Assembly (NCBI GenBank): GCA_003575245.1 | Contig: NMQN01000355.1 | Span: forward strand, 1-10,374 | From: Candidatus Atribacteria bacterium 1244-E10-H5-B2 | Lineage (GTDB): Bacteria; Atribacterota; JS1; SB-45; 34-128 | Length of the DNA stretch: 10,374 nucleotides | Reading direction: 5' to 3' | In this document: one piece after another, positions 6,115 to 10,374 of the stretch | How the letters are laid out: each line of letters starts with the position of its first letter | Position numbering within the stretch: the first letter of the stretch is position 1 | Position numbers and translations under genes: made by a program | The notes under the pieces: model-generated | What the model was told of the DNA's origin: nothing | Database searches by the model: none | What the model saw: only the letters and a program-made list of their open reading frames with translations

Positions 6115-6261
6115 TTATAGCAGCCCCACTATATAACTTTGGGTATCGCCAAGAATTTCTATAATATTTTTGTTCCGGTTAATTTGGGTAAAATTATGTA
6201 GAGAGATTAAAAGAGCAATAATAACTATAATCCATAGAATTGTTTTCTCCAATTTCCCCAC
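6115..6261 (-). CDS. 48-residue single-span membrane protein
   Basis: GTG at 6261-6259 is preceded by AGGAGG at 8 bases. The product has a short basic start (MGKLEK), a strong transmembrane helix (TILWIIVIIALLISL, about 7-21) and a polar-amphipathic tail of 27 residues, ending TAA at 6117-6115. It follows the structured block 6287-6515, which forms its 5' leader. It could be a holin-like, superinfection or other small phage membrane protein; nothing decides. Confidence 0.75.
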   Translation of the reverse strand: MGKLEKTILWIIVIIALLISLHNFTQINRNKNIIEILGDTQSYIVGLL

Positions 6262-6286
6262 TCGGTTATCCTCCTTTTTTTAAACG

Positions 6287-6515
6287 CCCTGCTCCCCGGG
6301 AGAGTTCCTTTCGAACCAGAGAGCAGGGTTTTAAGCTCGGGAAGCACCAACTCAAACCCGAGCTTGTTAGTTCTTCGTGCTGATATAGACTTTTAACTTT
6401 AGTGAGCTATGCCCATGGGCACCACCGCCTGCTAGATACTCCCTGCCCCCCGTAATGACTGCCAGGACCGGAGGGCAGGGTAACGGCAATCCGGAGAATG
6501 AATAGAGAACCGGAT
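6287..6515 (-). ncRNA. Hairpin-rich, apparently non-coding block
   Basis: About 230 bases, visibly richer in G+C than their surroundings, contain successive stems. Read along the minus strand these are ATCCGG/CCGGAT (6515-6510 with 6494-6489) and CCCTGCCC/GGGCAGGG (6480-6473 with 6448-6441), the latter extended to 12 bp by pairs including a G-U that exists only in minus-strand RNA. Then come a 12-base palindrome TGCCCATGGGCA near 6410-6421, AAGCTCGGG/CCCGAGCTT (6365-6357 with 6341-6333) and CCCTGCTC/GAGCAGGG (6328-6321 with 6294-6287). No frame with a ribosome binding site covers it on either strand. It matches no riboswitch or ribozyme that I recognise. A structured RNA, a regulatory leader for the 48-residue gene, or a replication/packaging site are all possible. 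Confidence 0.55.
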
Positions 6516-6527
6516 CACCAAGTTATT

Positions 6528-6635
6528 CTAATTAAATCCTTTCTTTATATCTTCTTTCAATTCTTTACCTGACTGATAAGATATTAGTCCTATCGCGAGA
6601 AAATTAATTATTGGAATCGAAATCAACCACCACAT
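6528..6635 (-). CDS. 35-residue membrane peptide
   Basis: ATG at 6635 follows GGGGG at 10 bases and opens 35 codons with TAG at 6530-6528. The sequence begins MWWLISIPIINFLAIGLISY, a single membrane helix, followed by a charged tail KELKEDIKKGFN. It starts 3 bases after the stop of the preceding peptide gene, a sign of coupled translation. The form (one helix, basic/acidic tail) is common among phage holin-associated and membrane effector peptides, but the role is not known. Confidence 0.65.
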   Translation of the reverse strand: MWWLISIPIINFLAIGLISYQSGKELKEDIKKGFN

Positions 6636-6638
6636 AAT

Positions 6639-6731
6639 TTAATTACCCCCTTTCTTTTCTTTCCTGATTGAGCAAATTATTATCCCTAAAACTACTAAAA
6701 ACGTTATAAGCGGATACCAATACGAATACAT
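6639..6731 (-). CDS. 30-residue membrane peptide
   Basis: Two adjacent ATGs occur (6734 and 6731) after AAGGAGG. The second gives 7-base spacing, so I use it. The product, MYSYWYPLITFLVVLGIIIC then SIRKEKKGGN, is a single aromatic-started membrane helix with a basic tail. The upstream region carries a copy of the duplicated leader element also found before the acyl carrier protein gene, which supports real expression. Function unknown. Confidence 0.65.
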   Translation of the reverse strand: MYSYWYPLITFLVVLGIIICSIRKEKKGGN

Positions 6732-6738
6732 CATTTAA

Positions 6739-6783
6739 CCTCCTTTCTTATTTAATAACTCGTTCAGAATACCCTTAGAAACG
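6739..6783 (-). repeat. Leader element, copy B
   Basis: The bases just upstream of and including the ribosome binding site of the 30-residue peptide gene closely resemble those before the acyl carrier protein gene (7248-7292). They share an identical 11-base core GGGTATTCTGA (6774-6764 here) followed by a similar TTATT-AATAA stretch and the Shine-Dalgarno. It may be a shared promoter, operator or translation-control element. Confidence 0.5.
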
Positions 6784-6797
6784 ATTTTAAACCCCTT

Positions 6798-6986
6798 CTA
6801 AGCGTCAATAAATTTTTTATGCTTCCCTTCTTCCTCGGCTTTCTCTTTCCTTTCAATAAATCCCTCAATAAGACCTAAAGCACTTAAATATTTATCTCTT
6901 TCTTTTTCCGTCAGTCCTTCCTTCTCCAATTCCGCCTTATAGAAAGCCCTGGTTTCTTCTAAAGCCTTTAGCTTTATTGGCATCAT
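6798..6986 (-). CDS. Charged helical protein (62 aa)
   Basis: A 62-residue product, almost entirely Lys/Glu-rich helix (KLKALEETRAFYKAELEKEG, then LTEKERDKYLSALGLIEGFI), probably two helices forming a hairpin or dimeric coiled coil. It starts 24 bases after the acyl carrier protein stop. The ribosome binding site (AAGGGA, about 12 bases from the ATG) is weak, so translation may depend on coupling. No family recognised. Adjacency leaves open that it interacts with the acyl carrier protein. Confidence 0.65.
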   Translation of the reverse strand: MMPIKLKALEETRAFYKAELEKEGLTEKERDKYLSALGLIEGFIERKEKAEEEGKHKKFIDA

Positions 6987-7010
6987 TCTTTAGACCATTC
7001 CCTTATATTT

Positions 7011-7235
7011 TTATTTATCTAAGTATTTAATCGCATCTCCGACAGTCTTAATTTTTTCCATATCTTCATCCGGAATTTCTATATTGAATTCTTCTTCAAA
7101 AAGCATTATTAGTTCAACTATATCTAAAGAATCTAAACCCAGATCATCAATAAAAGAAGAATTTTCGGTAATTTTGCTTTCAACAACTCCTAATCGATCT
7201 ACGAGTATCTTTTTTATTTTGTCCCTGGATTCCAT
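7011..7235 (-). CDS. acpP: Acyl carrier protein
   Basis: A 74-residue acidic four-helix carrier protein that holds acyl chains on a phosphopantetheine arm. The hallmark [20 protein letters not shown] (residues 31-50) contains the attachment serine S36, followed by the acidic helix II and III pattern and the closing [10 protein letters not shown]. Length and motif are those of stand-alone bacterial AcpP or closely related carrier proteins. ATG at 7235 follows a GGTGG-type site. No fatty-acid or polyketide enzyme and no holo-ACP synthase is nearby; the neighbours are small phage-type genes, so it would rely on host enzymes for activation. The gene symbol denotes family; it may be a specialised carrier rather than the housekeeping one. 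Confidence 0.93.
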   Translation of the reverse strand: MESRDKIKKILVDRLGVVESKITENSSFIDDLGLDSLDIVELIMLFEEEFNIEIPDEDMEKIKTVGDAIKYLDK

Positions 7236-7516
7236 TCTATTCTTTCACCACCTTTTATTATTGAATAAACTGCTCAGAATACCCCTAAAATAGAGCCCCT
7301 GATAGCTTTGTTAGCGTTTCTCTGACCGCTATGGTATGGATCTATCCACCCCTTTTTAGTTTTAAAGCCTGAAGATAGCTCAAAGTTATGAGAAATAAGG
7401 CAGAATCGTTGATTTAGCTAAAATAAAACGCCCAAATATCGCTTTTAAGCCCCCTCAATTATCGAATAGGTATAAAGACAAGCGAAATATTGATATTTTC
7501 GCTAAAAACTTGCAAC
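7236..7516 (-). promoter_or_regulatory. Intergenic leader between recombinase and acyl carrier protein genes
   Basis: No gene is seen in these 281 bases. Just after the recombinase stop lies a 7-bp inverted repeat, AGCGAAA (7481-7487) with TTTCGCT (7497-7503), AT-rich in the loop; it could be a weak terminator or a recombinase-related site. TAGCG and CGCTA arms form a small stem around 7310-7330. The last 45 bases (7248-7292) are copy A of the duplicated leader element. I find no promoter that matches consensus well. Confidence 0.4.
7248..7292 (-). repeat. Leader element, copy A
   Basis: The counterpart of the element at 6739-6783, located directly before the acyl carrier protein gene. The core GGGTATTCTGA (7284-7274) is identical and is followed by a similar AT-rich segment running into the ribosome binding site (AAAGGTGG here, AAAGGAGG there). 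Two independent copies at equivalent positions suggest function or gene-start duplication. Confidence 0.5.
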
Positions 7517-8095
7517 TTAAATGCAGATCTCCCTCTCCAGCCGGTTAACCTCTTCCCTGGTGATCCCGATATATCTTTTAGTTACCTCTTCATTCTTATG
7601 GCCCAGCTTCTCTCGTATCATCGTAATCGAGGCTCCCTGCAACCTGGCCTGGTAGCCCCAGGTCTTTCTTAAAGAATGAAAACCGTATCTCTCGCTATCT
7701 AAACCGACCTCATCGGTCCACTTCCTAATAAGCTTCCAGACCCTTACCCTGCTTATCGCCCGGCTCCTATTTCTGAACGAATAAAATAGAAAATCGTTAG
7801 GGTCAAGCCCCTTTTCCTTCGTAAGATAAAAGTTTAAGGCCGTCCTGATCGGCTCATTAAGGTAAATCTTAGCTTCTCTCTTTGTCTTTGATTCTTTAAC
7901 GAAAAGATATTCCTTAATCTCTCCGGTGCCATTAATAAGGTCTTTAACCCTTAACTGCAGTAAATCGATCCCCCTTAGAGCACTGTTGATCCCTAAGACG
8001 AATAAAAGGTAGTTCCGGGGGCTCTCTTCCTCCCTTAAATTGTTTTTAATAGCCAGTATCTTGGTTTTTGCCCGGATAGGCTCCACAAAATTCAT
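7517..8095 (-). CDS. Short tyrosine recombinase / phage integrase (192 aa)
   Basis: A site-specific DNA recombinase of the XerC/phage integrase class, acting through a covalent tyrosine-DNA intermediate. The catalytic set is visible: R41 (SALRGIDLLQL), K70 or K72 in the beta-hairpin (SKTKR), H140 and R143 (HSLRKT), H166 (LGHKN) and nucleophile Y175 (TKRYIG). At 192 residues it holds the catalytic domain only and lacks the usual N-terminal arm and core-binding domains; MNFVEPIRAKTKILAIK is the start typical of this short Firmicutes phage group. ATG at 8095 follows GGGAGG. Such short enzymes may work in integration or in resolving phage genomes. A likely promoter lies at 8132-8160 and a possible att site upstream. 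Confidence 0.92.
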   Translation of the reverse strand: MNFVEPIRAKTKILAIKNNLREEESPRNYLLFVLGINSALRGIDLLQLRVKDLINGTGEIKEYLFVKESKTKREAKIYLNEPIRTALNFYLTKEKGLDPNDFLFYSFRNRSRAISRVRVWKLIRKWTDEVGLDSERYGFHSLRKTWGYQARLQGASITMIREKLGHKNEEVTKRYIGITREEVNRLEREICI

Positions 8096-8129
8096 TTTCT
8101 TACCTCCCTTATTGATTACTGAATCTAAC

Positions 8130-8219
8130 TCATTGTAACATTAAGTTAATCAGTATGCAAGTCAAAAGGGATAATTTTTTTTTGCTTTCTCTCAAAGCTT
8201 TTAGATATAAGCTTCTCAT
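8130..8219 (-). CDS. Possible 29-residue basic-hydrophobic peptide
   Basis: ATG at 8219 has GAGGAG 9 bases upstream and opens 29 codons (MRSLYLKALRESKKKLSLLT and nine more), ending TGA at 8132-8130. The same frame could start at an upstream ATG (8240), without a ribosome binding site. The N-terminal half is basic and the C-terminal half hydrophobic. It overlaps the likely recombinase promoter, which argues against it. Marginal. Confidence 0.25.
   Translation of the reverse strand: MRSLYLKALRESKKKLSLLTCILINLMLQ
8132..8160 (-). promoter_or_regulatory. Likely promoter of the recombinase gene
   Basis: TACAAT (8137-8132) as -10 lies 17 bases after TTGCAT (8160-8155) on the minus strand. An overlapping alternative is TTGACT (8165-8160) with a 16-base spacer to TAATGT. 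Transcription would start about 30 bases before the recombinase ATG. The -35 is poor in the first arrangement, so strength is uncertain. Confidence 0.45.
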
Positions 8220-8280
8220 CGCTTCTATCTCCTCAGCCATTAGGATAACTTAATAAGACTTGTGTTAATTAGAGACTAAA

Positions 8281-8324
8281 GTCCTGGTTGAATAACCACA
8301 GGGAGCCACAGGTTCGAATAGAAG
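8281..8324. other. tRNA-like sequence, candidate phage attachment site (attP)
   Basis: The plus-strand text GCCACAGGTTCGAATA (8305-8320) reads like the T-arm of a tRNA, but the matching T-stem half (CCTGT) is absent and GAAG follows, so no tRNA can fold here. Upstream, CCTGGTT and AACCACAGG (8283-8301) form an imperfect stem, and ACCACAGG is repeated as GCCACAGG. A partial tRNA 3' segment next to a phage integrase gene is the classic form of attP for phages that integrate into tRNA genes. The core would be roughly CCACAGGTTCGAAT. No second copy occurs in the window. Confidence 0.35.
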
Positions 8325-8378
8325 ATTTTTTTTGTACCCCTTTTTAGCCCCTAATTGGTCAATCGACTTAACTAAATA

Positions 8379-9281
8379 TTAGGTTGTTGTTAAAATTACC
8401 TCCCTACTATCAATTACCTCCCTACTATCAACAATTACCTCTTTGCCCCATACCTCCCAACCCTCAATTCTTTCTGTCCCAAATAGTTCTATACGTGGCA
8501 AATCACCTACTAGTTGCACTATCTTTTTTCGCACTATAGCCGGTTTCCTGCTATGCTCCTCTCGAGGTGTATATACTATCTGAGATATAGTGGCATCTTT
8601 CCTTTCTACGTTCCCTTTAAGCCCTATTAAACAATATTCTGCATTTGCCCTGGTCCAGCTGCCACAACCAAAGGCAAATCCAGTTTCATCTCTTAGACTT
8701 TTGACCCATACAAAGCCAAAACACGAATAATGAAAATCCCAGGCCTTAATAACTTGTAAGGCATCCTGGATATTAAATGAGGTTGTCCATAAAAATAAAA
8801 TACAATTATCTGCTGCTATCTCTGAAATGGGTAAGGCATAAATATCAAATACCTCCATCGTGTCATAATGTTGTTCGGGGCCCCGGTTACCGCTTTCCCA
8901 CTGTTCCCAGGGGGGGTCTGCTAGGATAATACTGTATTTGCCTTCCGGTAGCGGTGGTGTTTCTGGTTTTGGTCTTGGCAGATATAAATATTTATGTACA
9001 ATCTGGCGCCAACTCAATTTTCTGACGGCGTCAGAAATTTCGGGAAATTTTTGGGCAAATGTTTTACAGGCGTATAAATCACCGCTACTAACATCTAAAT
9101 CCTTTGCTAGATTTTCAATTCGTTTTTTCCCATATTCTGGCTTCCCGAACTTCAATTCATCTTTTAGGATCCTTAAACCGATAGCGTGTTTCGTTTTAAT
9201 GATTCCTTCGAAGGCTAATTTTTTTAGATCAAAAACTAATTCTTTATACCAATCGTTTATCTCTATTAGATTTTTTGCCAT
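8379..9281 (-). CDS. MT-A70 family adenine DNA methyltransferase with DUF1016-like N-terminus
   Basis: An N6-adenine methyltransferase acting on DNA with S-adenosylmethionine. Numbering from the chosen ATG (9281, 300 aa), residues about 1-100 are helical and resemble the N-terminal domain of DUF1016/YhcG proteins (IGLRILKDELKFGKPEYGKK, later LSWRQIVHKYLYLP). The catalytic DPPW is at 122-125 (ILADPPWEQWESGN), followed by LFLWTT, GFVWVK, the WTRANAEYCLIGLKG segment and EEHSRKPAIVRKKIVQL; the end is FGTERIEGWEVWGKE. I prefer ATG 9281 over the TTG at 9323 because the latter has no close ribosome binding site, while GAGG lies about 10 bases before 9281. Phages often carry orphan methyltransferases to evade restriction. 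The C-terminus is extended by an 18-bp tandem repeat. Confidence 0.9.
   Translation of the reverse strand: MAKNLIEINDWYKELVFDLKKLAFEGIIKTKHAIGLRILKDELKFGKPEYGKKRIENLAKDLDVSSGDLYACKTFAQKFPEISDAVRKLSWRQIVHKYLYLPRPKPETPPLPEGKYSIILADPPWEQWESGNRGPEQHYDTMEVFDIYALPISEIAADNCILFLWTTSFNIQDALQVIKAWDFHYSCFGFVWVKSLRDETGFAFGCGSWTRANAEYCLIGLKGNVERKDATISQIVYTPREEHSRKPAIVRKKIVQLVGDLPRIELFGTERIEGWEVWGKEVIVDSREVIDSREVILTTT
8394..8429 (-). repeat. 18-bp in-frame tandem repeat at the methyltransferase C-terminus
   Basis: AATTACCTCCCTACTATC occurs twice in perfect tandem (8394-8411, 8412-8429), with a partial third copy from 8433. On the coding strand it encodes the repeated DSREVI near the protein end. The unit also contains GGGAGGTAATT, a strong Shine-Dalgarno-like string, so it could mimic ribosome binding sites. 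Recent slippage or duplication is the simplest origin. Confidence 0.85.
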
Positions 9282-9586
9282 CCTAAAAATTCCTCTTTTC
9301 CAAATTTTACCTAAACTAAACAAAAAACTTTTGTTCGCCCCCGAATCCTCTTTTTCTATATTTACTATCCTCTTAATTCTTTTTATTCCTAATATTTACC
9401 TGTGAGAAGATTCTAAGATATCAGGGTATTAAGGGCTAAGACCAGAGAGGAAACAACTAAGATAGTATATTATTACCCCTTCCTGCTTCTGTAACCCTTA
9501 TAAAATATAGAAATTATCCCTTAAAAACTGGAGGGTTTTTGTGATTATAAAAATTATCCCTTAAAAACTGAAGGGTTTTTGTGATT
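9282..9586. other. Intergenic region before the methyltransferase gene
   Basis: I see no gene with a ribosome binding site on either strand. It contains the 40-bp tandem repeat at 9511-9590, a loose dyad GGTATTAAGGGCTAAGACC near 9424-9442 and AT-rich sequence. A weak minus-strand promoter-like pair (TTGTTT with TAATAC about 19 bases on) may drive the methyltransferase gene. Confidence 0.4.
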
Positions 9587-9590
9587 TTAG
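9511..9590. repeat. Two tandem copies of a 40-bp unit forming terminator-like hairpins
   Basis: Positions 9511-9550 and 9551-9590 match at 37 of 40 bases. Each contains CCCTT, an 8-base loop and (A/G)AGGG followed by TTTTTG on the plus strand; on the minus strand the stem is followed by an AT-rich but weaker T tract. The second copy overlaps the stop codon of the replication gene. They may be duplicated terminators or iteron-like sites beside the replication gene. Confidence 0.75.
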
Positions 9591-10374
9591 TTATAAAAAG
9601 ATTTGTCTATAATCCCCTTTTCCTTCAATACCTTAATTGCATTTTTAACAGTATCGAAATTCATTTTAGTCTCTTCTGCTATCTTATTCATTGAAGGATA
9701 TTCACCTTCGTAATAAGTTCCTAATAGTAAAGCAATCCTACTTTCTGTATTACTTAACCCTAATAACTTCCTTATGTTCTTAATTAATATATTAGCCACT
9801 CCTAAAACACCTCCTTTAAATCGATACTTACACTTAGAGCATTCGATATAAGGTAAAGTTTCCCTTATCGTAGAGCATTTGAAACGATATCTCTTCCTAA
9901 AAATCTTCTTCAATTCTTGATCAGTAAGAGGTTTCACCAATGAATTATTTTTAAGGATAGCAATTTTTTTAGCGTGATCCAGCCTATTTTTATTCTGCAA
10001 TAGCAAATTATATAAAATAAATAAACTGCTATCCCTTTCCCCTTTATTCCCTTTTTCCCCTGCCTTCAATTCTTTGCCTAATATCTGCTTTAAGCAATAA
10101 CGATCTTGACCATTATAACGAGGGAAAGATAAAGCCCTTCTTTTCTTATATTCCACTTCTACGCCGGGAGCCTGGCCACCTTCTTTTATCCCTGTTTCTA
10201 TTCCTGGTAAAGCCACTTCTAAGTGTCTAATTATCTTTTCAGGTGAGGGTAAAATCTTCGATAAGGGAATTACAAAATGATAGGTAAAATTATCTATCTT
10301 TGAAGGGGGAGCTACTACATAATTGCCATTAGCCTTTAATTCAATTCCCAAGCCAAAGAGGTTTTTCGTTGACT
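9587..10374 (-). CDS. Prim-Pol-like phage replication protein, 5' end outside the window
   Basis: The frame is open to the right edge (261 codons visible). The first visible residues, STKNLFGLGIELKANGNYVVAPPSK, match the end of bifunctional primase/polymerase (Prim-Pol) domains, where GI(D/E)-x-GxYVVAPPS is characteristic. The YHFV segment and the region up to about residue 75 continue that domain. Next comes a basic linker, a segment with CSTIRETLPYIECSKCKYRF (possible metal-binding cysteines) and a C-terminal winged helix-turn-helix (SMNKIAEETKMNFDTVKNAIKVLKEKG). An apparent TTG start at 10351 is internal to the domain, so the true start is upstream. The protein probably primes phage DNA replication; the missing N-terminus should hold the catalytic acidic motif. 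Confidence 0.75.
   Translation of the reverse strand, partial: STKNLFGLGIELKANGNYVVAPPSKIDNFTYHFVIPLSKILPSPEKIIRHLEVALPGIETGIKEGGQAPGVEVEYKKRRALSFPRYNGQDRYCLKQILGKELKAGEKGNKGERDSSLFILYNLLLQNKNRLDHAKKIAILKNNSLVKPLTDQELKKIFRKRYRFKCSTIRETLPYIECSKCKYRFKGGVLGVANILIKNIRKLLGLSNTESRIALLLGTYYEGEYPSMNKIAEETKMNFDTVKNAIKVLKEKGIIDKSFYN

Noticed and set aside
8281..8345. A tRNA gene
   Set aside because: Only a T-arm-like half is present; the stem partner, acceptor stem and D arm are missing.
9282..9323. TTG start at 9323 for the methyltransferase
   Set aside because: No suitably placed ribosome binding site; the ATG at 9281 has one and the added residues resemble no domain.
8938..9405. Plus-strand frame (155 codons) opposite the methyltransferase gene
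   Set aside because: Antisense to a well-supported MT-A70 gene, low-complexity composition and no ribosome binding site.
9511..9590. CRISPR array
   Set aside because: Only two directly abutting 40-bp units, no spacers and no cas genes.
10349..10351. TTG at 10351 as the start of the Prim-Pol-like gene
   Set aside because: The frame stays open to the window edge, and the TTG lies inside a conserved Prim-Pol motif region, so it is internal.

Overview
The window reads as one long leftward (minus-strand) stretch of a temperate phage or phage-like element from a low-GC Gram-positive host, probably a member of the Clostridia. The reasons are the strong AGGAGG-type ribosome binding sites, frequent GTG and TTG starts, AT-rich sequence, a phage terminase, a tyrosine recombinase, a primase/polymerase-type replication protein and a row of tiny genes packed on one strand. 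No 16S gene, tRNA or other host marker is visible, so the genus cannot be named.

Layout in the direction of transcription, right to left. (1) 10374-9587: the 3' part of a Prim-Pol-like replication protein, followed by a 40-bp tandem repeat. (2) 9281-8379: an MT-A70 adenine methyltransferase with a DUF1016-like N-terminus, ending in an 18-bp in-frame tandem repeat. (3) 8378-8096: a gap with a tRNA-like, attP-like sequence and a likely integrase promoter, then a short tyrosine recombinase (8095-7517). (4) 7516-5671: an alley of small genes: an acyl carrier protein, a charged helical protein, four very small (probable) membrane peptides and two zinc ribbons. It is interrupted at 6515-6287 by a hairpin-rich, apparently non-coding block. 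(5) 5670-1776: what looks like a self-contained cargo unit. It has a consensus promoter, a structured leader, an XRE regulator, two membrane proteins (one DUF5058), an M20D amidohydrolase, a decayed coding remnant and a strong intrinsic terminator. (6) 1752-1: the packaging module: a basic winged-helix-like protein, a 51-residue basic protein and the large terminase, which runs off the left edge.

The DUF5058 protein and its partner probably form a membrane transporter. It would supply an N-acylated amino acid or similar amide to the cytoplasmic M20D hydrolase (inference from gene order and families). Such a metabolic cassette between an XRE regulator and the terminase genes is unusual. It may be phage-borne cargo (a moron), or host DNA between two phage remnants; the window alone cannot fully separate these. 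Other points of interest are the hairpin-rich block at 6287-6515, two promoter-like sites facing each other at 5488-5642, the orphan acyl carrier protein, and a duplicated leader element in front of two small genes.
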